Source: Evansella sp. AB-P1 (GTDB lineage Bacteria; Bacillota; Bacilli; Bacillales; Salisediminibacteriaceae). From it: DNA of 64,000 nucleotides. The notes under the pieces were generated by a model. It was not told the origin of the DNA and ran no database searches. It saw only the letters and a program-made list of their open reading frames with translations. A program made the translations under genes and the position numbers. Positions 48,463 to 57,724 of the stretch are shown here, one piece after another (the first letter of the stretch is position 1; the number at the start of each line of letters is the position of its first letter). The stretch covers positions 1 through 64,000 of the forward strand of contig NZ_JARUKY010000002.1 of assembly GCF_029688925.1 (NCBI RefSeq). The letters run 5' to 3'.

Positions 48463-49930
48463 GTCTTTCAGCAAGGATTATTTTTTTAGCTAATGGAAGG
48501 TCTTCTTTTTTTACTAGTACGAACAATGTATCTCCAGCATATATTTTTGTTTTTCCATGAGGAGGTATTAACTCTTTTTTTCGTATGATAGCATTGATGA
48601 GAACATTTTTCGGTAATGGGAGGTCTACAATAAATTTTTCCGTATTCAAATTGTTTTTATCAATGAAAAATTCAACTATTTCTGCATTTGTTTTTCCTAT
48701 TGAGCTTAATTCAATCACATGTTCTGGTGTTGTTTTTGCTGGCTGTGTTAATTTCAAATTTTTCGCTAATAATGGTATAGTCGCCCCTTGTAAAAGGGTA
48801 GAAGTAACAACGATGAAAAATACAAGATTAAAGACCAGCTGACTGTTGCCAACACCTGCTATCATTGGAAAAGTTGCTAATATAATTGGAACTGCTCCTC
48901 GTAAGCCTGCCCATGATAGAAAAAGCTTCTCTTTCCAGTTAAAAGGATAAAAGTGTAATGAGATAAATACGGAAATAGGTCTAGCAAAGAGCATTAATAT
49001 AATTGATAAAAGAGTTCCTTGTATAATTAATGTTCCATTTATTAACTGACCTGGAAAAACAAACAGTCCAAGAATTATAAACATTATCATTTGCATCATC
49101 CAGGCGAAGCCTTCATGAAATCGAAAAATAGATTGGCGATATGGTAAATCGTTATTTCCCATCATTAGTGCAGTTACGTATACTGCAAGGAAGCCACTTG
49201 CTTGAATAAGTGATGTGCTACTGTATGCAAGAATTGCAAAGGCTGCAGCAAATACTGGATACAGTCCACTTGAATCTAAGTTTATTTTATTAATTGAATA
49301 AATGGCAATCTTCCCAATTAAATACCCCACTATTAAACCGATTCCCATTTGCCAAAAGAAAGATAAAACTACAGTAGTTGTGTTTATCGTTGTAGCTGTA
49401 TACATTCCAATAAATGTAATCGTTAAAAATACGGCCATTGGATCATTTGTACCAGATTCAACTTCTAATGTTCCTTCCAAACGTTTTTTTATATTTTTCC
49501 CTCTTAGAACACTAAAAACTGCAGCTGCATCCGTCGATCCAACGATAGAACCAAATAAGAATGCTTCTATCCATGTGAATCCTATAATATATTTAGCACC
49601 TATTCCAACGATAATAGCTGTAAATAAGACTCCAACAGTAGCCAAAGTTAATGAAGGTGCTGTAACACTTTTAACATTTTCCCACTTTGTTTGTAGTCCA
49701 CCTTCAAACAGAATTAAAATAAGTGCAAAAATTCCAATGAATTGAGCAATTTTTGGATTATCAAAATAAATAAATCCTAAAATATCACTACCCATTAATA
49801 TACCAATGCCAATAAACAAAACAAGTGCAGGAACACCAATACGGGAGGAAAATTTTGTTGTTAGTACACCTAAGATGAGAAAAAACGCAATAAACAAAAT
49901 GATAGTGGTAGCATCATAAGTGATATCCAC
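48443..49930 (-). CDS. NhaP2/CvrA-type cation/proton antiporter
   Basis: A 495-residue CPA1 antiporter with about 13 membrane helices and a C-terminal RCK_C (TrkA-C) domain (about 405-490). Motifs such as SIVGSTDAAAVFSVLRG (ion-site Asp) and LEVESGTNDPMAVFL are those of the NhaP2/CvrA K+(Na+)/H+ antiporters. The C-terminal domain probably senses a nucleotide. It begins at GTG after AGGGGGGAT. With khtTU it gives the window two K+ export routes, which suits an alkali- or salt-exposed life but is not proof of it. Confidence 0.92.
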   Translation of the reverse strand: MDITYDATTIILFIAFFLILGVLTTKFSSRIGVPALVLFIGIGILMGSDILGFIYFDNPKIAQFIGIFALILILFEGGLQTKWENVKSVTAPSLTLATVGVLFTAIIVGIGAKYIIGFTWIEAFLFGSIVGSTDAAAVFSVLRGKNIKKRLEGTLEVESGTNDPMAVFLTITFIGMYTATTINTTTVVLSFFWQMGIGLIVGYLIGKIAIYSINKINLDSSGLYPVFAAAFAILAYSSTSLIQASGFLAVYVTALMMGNNDLPYRQSIFRFHEGFAWMMQMIMFIILGLFVFPGQLINGTLIIQGTLLSIILMLFARPISVFISLHFYPFNWKEKLFLSWAGLRGAVPIILATFPMIAGVGNSQLVFNLVFFIVVTSTLLQGATIPLLAKNLKLTQPAKTTPEHVIELSSIGKTNAEIVEFFIDKNNLNTEKFIVDLPLPKNVLINAIIRKKELIPPHGKTKIYAGDTLFVLVKKEDLPLAKKIILAERQKTNQQ

Positions 49931-50178
49931 CTTTTTATCCCCCCTATTTTTTTATCTAGTATTAAATTATTTTAACATTGATTAAGAAAGACGTTTTAAC
50001 GTGTGAAGAAATCTAACATTTTATTTTAGTTTATTATACTGCGTTTATAAAATGAGAAAATACAGTGAAAAATAGTACTCAATTACTGTGTTTTACAAAA
50101 GTGGATAGAAAAAAGGATTTTACCTCGATTTGTAGAAATAAGACACATGAGAAAGATGGAGAGGAGATCGATCGTTAA

Positions 50179-51102
50179 ATGAAAATATTAATTCTTGGTG
50201 CAGGTGCTGTTGGAGGCTATTTTGGAGGACGGTTGATAGAAAAGGGAGAAGACGTAACTTTTTTAGTTAGAGAGAAAAGAAAACAACAGTTAAGAGAAAC
50301 TGGACTAGTGATAAAAAGCGTACATGGAGATGTAACACTTAAGCCAAAAACCATATTGGAGTCTGATTTAGATGAACCGTTCGATATCGTGATTATTGCT
50401 ACTAAAGCCTACCACTTAGAACAGGGGTTAAAATCAGTAGAACCTTTCATTCGAGATTATACATTAATCCTTCCGTTATTAAACGGGATTGAGCATATGG
50501 ATGAATTAAAGGCTTATTTTTCACCAGAACAGGTTATCGGGGGGCTGTGTTCCATTGAATCTACTCTCGATGAAACTGGTGCTATCATCCAAACTTCGGG
50601 ATTTAATGAATTAGTTTTTGGGGAGTGGAGTGGGGAAAGAACAGATCGAATTTTAAAGGTAACTGATGCTTTCTCGGGCACAAAAGCATCTTTTCGTCTA
50701 AGTGAAAACATTCAACAAGAAATGTGGCACAAATATTTATTTATTACGACTTTTTCAGGTATCACTTCACTTATGAGGTCTCCTATTGGCCCTATTAGAG
50801 ATACATTTGAGGGACGTACATATACTCAACAATTATTTGAAGAGATTCGTCTAACAATGGAAGCTTTTGGTGCTCCAATAGTTGAAGGAATAATTGAAAA
50901 GCAAATGGGAAAAATAGAATCTTTATCACCACAAATGAAATCATCTATGCTACGGGATATAGAGAAAAACGCAGCTATCGAAGGAGATCATTTACAAGGG
51001 TTTCTGTTGTTATTAGCAGAAAGGTGTGGCATAGAAACTCCTTTACTTCGCCTTGTATATCAACACTTAAAAGTTTATGAAAAAAATCAGTTTCATGATT
51101 AG
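50179..51102 (+). CDS. panE: 2-dehydropantoate 2-reductase (ketopantoate reductase)
   Basis: A 307-residue NADPH-dependent enzyme of pantothenate and CoA synthesis. The N-terminal ILGAGAVGGYFGG nucleotide motif, the catalytic Lys in MWHKYLFI (about residue 184), and SMLRDIE before the C-terminus are family features. GAGGAG lies 12 bases before the ATG, longer than ideal. Paralogues of this family can have other 2-oxo acid substrates, so the exact role is likely but not certain. Confidence 0.88.
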   Translation: MKILILGAGAVGGYFGGRLIEKGEDVTFLVREKRKQQLRETGLVIKSVHGDVTLKPKTILESDLDEPFDIVIIATKAYHLEQGLKSVEPFIRDYTLILPLLNGIEHMDELKAYFSPEQVIGGLCSIESTLDETGAIIQTSGFNELVFGEWSGERTDRILKVTDAFSGTKASFRLSENIQQEMWHKYLFITTFSGITSLMRSPIGPIRDTFEGRTYTQQLFEEIRLTMEAFGAPIVEGIIEKQMGKIESLSPQMKSSMLRDIEKNAAIEGDHLQGFLLLLAERCGIETPLLRLVYQHLKVYEKNQFHD

Positions 51103-51302
51103 TAATAATGCAGATTGTATGGGATTTATATAATATAAAATATTCAGTGAAGTTTGTAGAATATTGCCCGGGAAAACATGTGTACAAGTGGACTTTAGTT
51201 AGAACTGTTAAATAAAAAAGTTGCAAAATTCTATTTAACAACATATGGTGAAAAGTAAATACATATTTAATCGGTCTTTAAGATTAGAAAGGAGAACATA
51301 TT

Positions 51303-52058
51303 GTGATTCAACGAAAATCAGCAAGGGAAATAGAGCTAATGCACGAAGCTGGAAGGCTTGTTGCATCTATTCATAAAGAAATTGCAAAATTAATAAAGCC
51401 AGGCATAACAACTTTAGAAATTGATACATTTGTAGAAGATTATTTAAGGAATAATGGAGCAAAGCCAGCTCAAAAAGGATACCAAGGTTATCAATATGCT
51501 ACTTGTGCTTCAATAAATGATGAAATTTGTCATGGATTCCCAAGAAAAGAACCGTTAAAAAATGGGGATGTTGTGACAGTAGACTTTGTTGCAGATCTCA
51601 ATGGTGCATTAGCAGATTCTGCATGGACACATTTAGTTGGGGATGTACCTGATGAGGTAAAAAAGCTATGTGATGTGACGAAAGAAGCTCTGTATATTGG
51701 CATTAGGCAAGCTGTTGATGGTAACCGGGTTGGAGATATTGGTGCAGCGATTGAAGCGTTTGTTAATCAATATGGCTATGGTATTGTTAGGGATTTTGCA
51801 GGTCATGGAATTGGTCCTACAATACATGAGGAGCCGAACATTCCTCACTTTGGAAGCAGTGGAAAGGGTAAACGGTTAAAGGAAGGCATGGTCATAACGA
51901 TTGAACCAATGATCAATATGGGGCTTTGGGCATCTCAAATGGATAACAATGGTTGGACAGCAAGAACCGTTGACGGTAGCTTATCTGTTCAATACGAACA
52001 TACGATTGCTATCACAAATGATGGCCCAATAATTTTAACAGAACAAGAAGGATTTTAA
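51303..52058 (+). CDS. map: Methionine aminopeptidase, type I
   Basis: A 251-residue enzyme that removes N-terminal methionine. The five metal ligands are seen as D94, D105, H168, E201 and E232, and the active-site His is in ICHGFP. The start is GTG after AGAAAGGAG. It is not in the ribosomal-protein operon where the housekeeping map of Bacilli lies, so it is probably the second copy (like B. subtilis MapB/YflG). A terminator shared with the TerC gene follows. Confidence 0.95.
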   Translation: MIQRKSAREIELMHEAGRLVASIHKEIAKLIKPGITTLEIDTFVEDYLRNNGAKPAQKGYQGYQYATCASINDEICHGFPRKEPLKNGDVVTVDFVADLNGALADSAWTHLVGDVPDEVKKLCDVTKEALYIGIRQAVDGNRVGDIGAAIEAFVNQYGYGIVRDFAGHGIGPTIHEEPNIPHFGSSGKGKRLKEGMVITIEPMINMGLWASQMDNNGWTARTVDGSLSVQYEHTIAITNDGPIILTEQEGF

Positions 52059-52080
52059 ACATAAATATTAAAAGAAACTA

Positions 52081-52137
52081 ATTAGGCTGTCAGACAAGTC
52101 ATAAACAATTGACTTAAGACAGCCTAATTTTTTCTTA
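52081..52137. terminator. Terminator between map and the TerC gene
   Basis: ATTAGGCTGTC pairs with GACAGCCTAAT, with an inner CAAGTCA / TGACTT(A) stem; Ts follow on the plus strand. Confidence 0.88.
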
Positions 52138-52142
52138 AGTAA

Positions 52143-52973
52143 TTAAGTTCTATTTTGAAGTAAGTCTTCATCAGTTTCTAATGTGTTTTCCGTTCCTTCT
52201 GATTCTTCATCAAAAGCATCCTCTTTTGTTAAAACCCAACCTAACACTACTATGAGAAGCAATATTGACCAAAATACAACTTTCCACAGGGTGGATTCAG
52301 GAAAATGGTGAGGAATTATAGCGACATCAGGGTGTGCTAATGTATGAATAATAAGTTTTATTCCTACCCAACCAACTATTAGAAATGCTGCTGTCTCTAA
52401 TCCAGGTCTAGTTTGTAATACCCTGACGAAGTATGTTGCTGCAAAACGCATAATAATTACTCCAATCAATCCTCCTAATAAAATAACGATAAATTGTCCG
52501 CCGTCTAGTTCTCCAATTTGAAATGCACCTGTAGGAGTAAGTGTTAATGCTAAGGCAATAGCAGCTAAAATAGAATCTACAGCAAAGGCAATATCAGCTA
52601 ATTCCACTTTTAATACAGTTAACCAAAAGCCAGATTTCGATACGTCTTCCGTAGGGCTGGTATTAGCTTGAAAAGGACTTTTATTAAAGGTATGTTTTTT
52701 TATAAGATGGTTTAGTGATATATATAATAAATATATGGCACCAACTGCTTGTACTTGCCACACATTAAAGAGAAATGAAATGATAAATAAGGATCCGAAA
52801 CGGAAAATGAAGGCTCCAGCTAATCCATAAAACAAAGCTTTTTTTCGTTGCTTTTCTGGTAAATGTTTAACCATTATTGCTAATACAAGGGCATTGTCGG
52901 CAGCTAAAATCCCTTCTAGACCAATGAGTACAAGAAGGACCCACCCGTATTGTAATAGCATAGCACTGTCCAT
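52143..52973 (-). CDS. TerC family membrane protein (YkoY-like)
   Basis: A 276-residue TerC-family protein of about seven helices. The metal-site motifs are EGILAADNALVLA and LADIAFAVDSILAA. In B. subtilis the YkoY and YceF members export Mn2+ and metallate secreted enzymes. The ATG at 52973 is eight bases after AAAGGGGG. I looked for the manganese (yybP-ykoY) riboswitch upstream and do not see it; a 19-bp perfect inverted repeat is there instead. The C-terminal tail is strongly acidic. Confidence 0.9.
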   Translation of the reverse strand: MDSAMLLQYGWVLLVLIGLEGILAADNALVLAIMVKHLPEKQRKKALFYGLAGAFIFRFGSLFIISFLFNVWQVQAVGAIYLLYISLNHLIKKHTFNKSPFQANTSPTEDVSKSGFWLTVLKVELADIAFAVDSILAAIALALTLTPTGAFQIGELDGGQFIVILLGGLIGVIIMRFAATYFVRVLQTRPGLETAAFLIVGWVGIKLIIHTLAHPDVAIIPHHFPESTLWKVVFWSILLLIVVLGWVLTKEDAFDEESEGTENTLETDEDLLQNRT

Positions 52974-53085
52974 ACATACTGCCCCCTTTATACTTATTTT
53001 CTCCATTTTCCTGTTTCCTACCACTTCCTTTTAAAGGATTTTTGCATTGAACAAAGAAATTATGAGAATGGGGAAGATTGAAGTT

Positions 53086-53132
53086 AGTTCACAAAATGTT
53101 CAGGAACATGGTCCCTGAACATTTTGTGAACT
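53086..53132. repeat. Perfect 19-bp inverted repeat, palindrome A
   Basis: AGTTCACAAAATGTTCAGG and its exact complement flank a 9-base centre, between the divergent TerC and GNAT genes. There is no T-run, so it is not a standard terminator. It shares its outer arms CACAAAA..TGT and ACA..TTTTGTG with the palindrome at 61529-61573. Confidence 0.8.
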
Positions 53133-53170
53133 AGGATAGTCTTGTTTAGTTAGGAAGGATGATTGACATT

Positions 53171-53623
53171 ATGTATAAATGGTCTTGGATGGATAATGAT
53201 GCAGCTTTGGAAATTGCTGAGTGGGAATATGAAGGGGATATCTCTGTGTATAATTTAGCAGATGATCTTGATGCATTAGATGAGTTTTTGAATCCTTTTA
53301 ATTGGAAATATGCGTATGCTATTTACGATTATGAAAACTATTTGAAAGGCTTTATGATGTTGAAGCCTACTGCAAGTAACGGATTTACTATTGAAAGAAT
53401 TGGGTTGCATCCTAGTATCATTAATCAAGGGTACGGAATGGGATTTATTAAGTATTGCATAGACATTGTACAGGAGAAATATCAGACTAGAGAGATTAAT
53501 GTACATATTCCTATCTTCAACAAACGAGCAATTAACGTTTTTTCAAAAAATGGGTTTGTTCAAAAGGGGCAAGTGAAAGAAGGTAATGAAGAATTTATAA
53601 TATTAGTACTAAGCTTAGAATAG
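53171..53623 (+). CDS. GNAT family N-acetyltransferase
   Basis: A single-domain acetyltransferase of about 150 residues. The acetyl-CoA-binding region is RIGLHPSIINQGYGMGFIKY and the C-terminal INVHIPIFNKRAINVFSKNGF is the typical strand-turn-helix for product release. The ATG at 53171 has GGAAGGA 11 bases upstream; another ATG at 53159 overlaps that site. The acceptor substrate is unknown. The gene stands alone. Confidence 0.85.
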   Translation: MYKWSWMDNDAALEIAEWEYEGDISVYNLADDLDALDEFLNPFNWKYAYAIYDYENYLKGFMMLKPTASNGFTIERIGLHPSIINQGYGMGFIKYCIDIVQEKYQTREINVHIPIFNKRAINVFSKNGFVQKGQVKEGNEEFIILVLSLE

Positions 53624-53761
53624 AGATAAAAAGCATATTTTTTAATTGGACTACATTAAATTTGCAGGATTTTTAAAAGAATAACTGGAATATATTGATA
53701 GAGAAGTAAAAATAAAATTTACTTTCAGCAGTATACATGAATTTGTTAGGGGGAGTGGATC

Positions 53762-54625
53762 ATGGACATACGTTTACGTGCATACACATCACCAACAATT
53801 GTTTTAAAAAAAATTGAAAAACCCTTAATGGAAAAGGAAGCGGAAAATAACCTCCCTCTTGGATTATTAAGACGATTAAAGGTGGAAGAGGAAAAAAATG
53901 TTCATTACAAGGATGGACAACAACCAATTATCGTGTTAGGAGAAAAAGAGGGTGAAGCAGTTCCTTTCGTAATGGTTCAAACGCCTCCTTACAACCTCGT
54001 TATATGTGGTAATGAAGAGTTTGTTGATGTAGCAGTTCAATGGTTACATAAACGAAAAATTTCCATTCCTGGTGTAGTAGGCTGTAGACCGTTGGTAGAT
54101 AAATTTGCTGAGGCTTGGGGAAGGAAATCTGGAAAACAAGTTAAGCAATATATGAGGCAACGTATTTATCAACTTGAAGAGCTCAATCAAGTATCTATGC
54201 GTAAGGGAAGGCTCTGTTATGCAACGGAAGATGACTTAGCACTAGTCACATATTGGACTCAGAAATTTTATGAGGAGTCCTTAGAACCAATTGATATGGA
54301 GCAGGCGGAGCTTTTTGTAAAAAATGAAATCAAAAGAAATACAATCTTTCTTTGGCGTACTGAATCATGTACTCCTGTTTCAATGGCTAAACGAGCTAGG
54401 GAATCTGAAAACGGAGTCGTTGTGAGCTTAGTTTATACCCCTGATGAATACAAAAAACAAGGGTATGCAACTACGTGTGTAGCAGCACTAAGTAAGAGAT
54501 TACTTCAAGAAGGTTTTAAATTTTGTAGTTTATATACAGATCTAGATAACCCTATTTCCAACAGTATCTATATGAAAATCGGTTATAAACCAGTAGCTGA
54601 TAGCATGGAATATCGTTTTGAATAA
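53762..54625 (+). CDS. GNAT family protein with N-terminal extension
   Basis: A 287-residue protein. The C-terminal GNAT domain (about 150-287) has VVVSLVYTPDEYKKQGYATTCVAALSKRL as acetyl-CoA loop and SNSIYMKIGYKP at the end. Residues 1-145 form a second, less conserved domain. This two-part layout occurs in Bacillus GNAT proteins of unknown substrate. GTTAGGGGGAG precedes the ATG. A terminator follows. Confidence 0.85.
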   Translation: MDIRLRAYTSPTIVLKKIEKPLMEKEAENNLPLGLLRRLKVEEEKNVHYKDGQQPIIVLGEKEGEAVPFVMVQTPPYNLVICGNEEFVDVAVQWLHKRKISIPGVVGCRPLVDKFAEAWGRKSGKQVKQYMRQRIYQLEELNQVSMRKGRLCYATEDDLALVTYWTQKFYEESLEPIDMEQAELFVKNEIKRNTIFLWRTESCTPVSMAKRARESENGVVVSLVYTPDEYKKQGYATTCVAALSKRLLQEGFKFCSLYTDLDNPISNSIYMKIGYKPVADSMEYRFE

Positions 54626-54646
54626 TCATATAAGTTATGTTTCTAC

Positions 54647-54674
54647 TCACTTCCTATGAAGTGGTTTTTTTTTT
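54647..54674 (+). terminator. Intrinsic terminator of the long GNAT gene
   Basis: Short stem CACTTC / GAAGTG followed by ten Ts. Confidence 0.82.
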
Positions 54675-54775
54675 GAAATTACTAATTATCATAAAAAAAT
54701 TCGAAACATTATCTAAATGTAAATCGTACTACTAGTTGCCAATAGTAAAGGTTATTAAATGTAGGATGTGATATT

Positions 54776-55483
54776 TTGAAAAATGTTCTTGAAGTAAAAA
54801 TAGAAAGAGCAGGCTATCATGATGAGAAAAATACCATTACAAATATACAATTTGACGTTGGTGAAGGGGAATTAGTGGGACTGATTGGGGCAAATGGCGC
54901 TGGGAAAAGTACAACTATAAAGGCTATTTTAGACATGCTTGATATAGATGGGACTATATTGTTCAAACAAACTTCTGGTAAGAGGTATGCATACATACCA
55001 GAACAACCAACATTTTATGAAGAATTAACCCTATGGGAGCATCTAGCCTTTGCTGCAACTGTTTGTGAGTTACATGAGACTGAATGGAAGAAAGATGCAA
55101 AAAAACTGTTGGAGGATTTTCGTATGGAACATGTTATACACCATCTCCCATCTAGTTTTTCAAAAGGAATGCAACAAAAACTCATGATCATAATAGCTTT
55201 TCTAATAAAACCTAAAGTTTACATAGTAGATGAACCATTTTTAGGGTTAGACCCTAAATCAACAAAACAATTTTTACGCTACATAGATCAGGAGAAAAAG
55301 CGTGGAGCAGGAATTTTAATGTCTACACATGTACTAGATACAGCGGAAAAAATTTGTGACTACTTGTTGCTTATTGCAGATGGCCATATTAAAGCGACGG
55401 GTAATATAGAGCAGATTCGAAAGGAAGCAGGCTTACCAAATGGTTCATTATTGGATTGCTTTGAAGAACTTGTGGAGTGGTAG
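54776..55483 (+). CDS. ABC transporter ATP-binding protein, EcsA-like
   Basis: A 235-residue ATPase. Walker A is GANGAGKS (38-45), the Q-loop is PEQ (75-77), the signature is the EcsA-type FSKGM (128-132) and Walker B is VYIVDEP (148-154). The sequence follows EcsA of B. subtilis (YIPE.P..YEELTL.EHL, DEPFLGLDP). It starts at TTG after AGGATG and is followed by an EcsB-like permease with three bases between stop and start. It may be a paralogue of the main ecs operon, because no EcsC follows. Confidence 0.88.
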   Translation: MKNVLEVKIERAGYHDEKNTITNIQFDVGEGELVGLIGANGAGKSTTIKAILDMLDIDGTILFKQTSGKRYAYIPEQPTFYEELTLWEHLAFAATVCELHETEWKKDAKKLLEDFRMEHVIHHLPSSFSKGMQQKLMIIIAFLIKPKVYIVDEPFLGLDPKSTKQFLRYIDQEKKRGAGILMSTHVLDTAEKICDYLLLIADGHIKATGNIEQIRKEAGLPNGSLLDCFEELVEW

Positions 55484-55485
55484 AA

Positions 55486-56739
55486 ATGGAAAAAAACACA
55501 ACAAAAAGGATTTTTCAAACAAGAGTGAAAAAGCATTATTGTACTATATTAGATCTTTATAAACGGACAGTTGACTGGGTCACCTGGCTATACTTAATTA
55601 TTCCTGCAGCAGTAATTTCTTTTTATCAATATATTGAATGGTGGCAGACGCCATGGGAATGGAAGGCATCTGAAATTCAATTTGTGTCACTCCTTTTTCT
55701 ATTCTTTTTCATCTATACAGGTAACATTCGTCTCTTTATTGAAAAGGGAGATCAGCTTTTTTATAGACAATACGAAAAAAAATTCTATTATTTAATGAAA
55801 TTAGGAATGGCTTATTCGTCTTTAGTCAATTTCATTCTAACAACGGTAATTTTTATCATTCTTGCACCAATTTTAATCGTTCAGCTTAATTATCCAATCT
55901 TTATTACAATTGCTTTACTTTTTTTTATTTCTATTTCAAGGTTTCTTGTTACCACAATTAAACAAATAGTTCATGCTAGGTTTTCTGGATGGCAATTTTA
56001 TATTGTATATTCATGTTTTATACTTCTTTCAGCTGTCATTTATAGTTGGATTCTCTATGTTTGGTTTAGCATAAATGACAAATTGTTGATTATCCTTTCC
56101 ATTTTCATATTACTAGTATTAAATCTTCTGTTACTTATCTATAAACTCCACCAAAGAGATACATTTGAAGAGGATTTAACACGTGAAATAAAATTGAAAT
56201 ATCGTTTTATGACATATGCTTTGCAAAGTGCTAGTTTACTAGGAGCTCCGAAATATGAAAAGCTTAAAGTAATGAGGAAGAAAAAAAGGTCATGGTTGTT
56301 CCGAAACTCAGGAAGTATTTTTTTCAAACGTACAACACAATCCGCGTTTATAGAAATATATATAAAGTATCTTTTAAGAAGTAAAGATAGACGGATGGTA
56401 TTTCTACAATTAATTGGTGGGATTCAGTTTGCAATAATTTTAGCACCAGATGTAATAAAATGGATAATTTGGATTCTTACAATTTTAATTATTTTACAAA
56501 TGAGTAACTATTATGTAACAGAATTAAAAAAAGCAACATTTTTAAAGTTATTTGATTGGGATAATGAGAAGCTTTTTCATTACACTTCAAAAGCAGTTTT
56601 TGTTGTGAATTTACCCATTATCTTTATTATTGGAGCAGTAGGAGGAGCCTTGTTGATAGATGCTTGGTGGGGCTTTCTTATATTGGGTTTAGGATCTATA
56701 TGTATAACCTACTTAATACAACCATTTATGCAAAAATAA
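55486..56739 (+). CDS. ABC transporter permease, EcsB family
   Basis: A 417-residue membrane protein of eight to ten helices in two blocks, separated by a basic cytoplasmic loop (about 215-305, with KKKRSWLFRN). This fits EcsB, the partner of EcsA; Ecs affects secretion, regulated membrane proteolysis and pheromone export in Firmicutes. ATG 55486 has GGAG eight bases upstream, and the frame's GTG at 55477 overlaps the ATPase gene. Confidence 0.85.
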   Translation: MEKNTTKRIFQTRVKKHYCTILDLYKRTVDWVTWLYLIIPAAVISFYQYIEWWQTPWEWKASEIQFVSLLFLFFFIYTGNIRLFIEKGDQLFYRQYEKKFYYLMKLGMAYSSLVNFILTTVIFIILAPILIVQLNYPIFITIALLFFISISRFLVTTIKQIVHARFSGWQFYIVYSCFILLSAVIYSWILYVWFSINDKLLIILSIFILLVLNLLLLIYKLHQRDTFEEDLTREIKLKYRFMTYALQSASLLGAPKYEKLKVMRKKKRSWLFRNSGSIFFKRTTQSAFIEIYIKYLLRSKDRRMVFLQLIGGIQFAIILAPDVIKWIIWILTILIILQMSNYYVTELKKATFLKLFDWDNEKLFHYTSKAVFVVNLPIIFIIGAVGGALLIDAWWGFLILGLGSICITYLIQPFMQK

Positions 56740-56844
56740 TAAAAATGACTACTACAACACGTTTTCTATTCAAAATATTGAAACATAACATCCTAAAATC
56801 TCGTTCTATGATGTAAGAGAGACAGCATAGGAGTGAGAAAAAGG

Positions 56845-57651
56845 ATGAAAGCCATATTAATGGAGATAAACTGGACAAAAGAGAAAGGATTTAACAACTT
56901 TTGTGAAATGACGGAAATCGCCGCTATACAGCTTCAAGTAGTTGATGGAATTCTTATTGAAGGTGGCTCCTTCCATTCCTTTATTCGGCCAGTATTTTCG
57001 CCCTGGAAAAAGGAAAATCATCCAAACTATTCCGATTGGTGGTTAGCATCAACTTTTCCAAGTGTGATGAGAAAGTTTACTCAATGGTACGAATCCTTAG
57101 GTGATATCCCTTGGATCGTATGGAACGATTATTTATTTACCATACTTGTAATGAATATGGAGAGGCACAACTATTTTTTTCATGGGGCGAAAAGGACAGT
57201 TTTTTTGCAGAATGAACTTAAGAAGAGAAAACGTCCTTATCATTTTCAAGAGGTAGTATTAAATCAGATAAAAGATAAGGAGAAAAGTGGGCAGGAAGTT
57301 GAAATACTAGCATCAGAAAAAATAGCTATATTACGTAAAATGGTAGTAAATACAATGAATCTTAATGAATTAACCATGGAATCTTTTACTTTTAAGTCAA
57401 ATATGAGAAGGAAAATGAATGGACGGCATCACAAAGATTTGGTTATAACAAAATTAATTGGTTTGCTTAAGGATGGTGATATAACCATTGATGATATTGC
57501 AGAATGGAGTCGCCTATCTAAAGATAGGGTAGTCCAAATTTTATCGTCAAATACCATTATAAATGATTATTACCGAAAACAACTGAACGAAGCGTGGACC
57601 ATGTGGATAACAATAGAAGAAATGAGTAGAGAATTTAATGGAAAAGACTAG
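56845..57651 (+). CDS. Degenerate DEDD exonuclease-fold protein
   Basis: A 268-residue protein whose first 180 residues follow the KapD-like 3'-5' exonuclease fold (start LMEINWT, then MTEIAAIQLQ, SFHSFIRPVFSPW). Family members begin with D-x-E in the first strand; here the equivalent residues look like E and N, and the later WG-x-x-D motif reads WNDYLF. Catalysis is therefore doubtful. The C-terminal 85 residues are helical and end in a segment (DITIDDIAEWSRLSKDRVVQIL) that looks like a helix-turn-helix. It may be a nucleic-acid-binding regulator. It lies 93 bases after the EcsB-like gene. Confidence 0.65.
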   Translation: MKAILMEINWTKEKGFNNFCEMTEIAAIQLQVVDGILIEGGSFHSFIRPVFSPWKKENHPNYSDWWLASTFPSVMRKFTQWYESLGDIPWIVWNDYLFTILVMNMERHNYFFHGAKRTVFLQNELKKRKRPYHFQEVVLNQIKDKEKSGQEVEILASEKIAILRKMVVNTMNLNELTMESFTFKSNMRRKMNGRHHKDLVITKLIGLLKDGDITIDDIAEWSRLSKDRVVQILSSNTIINDYYRKQLNEAWTMWITIEEMSREFNGKD

Positions 57652-57684
57652 GGTGCAGGTTGAAAGTATATTTTGCTTCCAATA

Positions 57685-57722
57685 AAAAACCTTCAGGCAG
57701 GGATATGGCATGAAGGTTTTTA
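57685..57722. terminator. Bidirectional terminator before splB
   Basis: AAAAACCTTC pairs with GAAGGTTTTT around a 17-base loop; T-runs on both strands. Confidence 0.85.
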
Positions 57723-57724
57723 CT

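Noticed and set aside
52974-53160. Manganese (yybP-ykoY) riboswitch upstream of the TerC gene
   Set aside because: I looked for the conserved core expected upstream of YkoY-type genes and did not find it; only the 19-bp palindrome is there.
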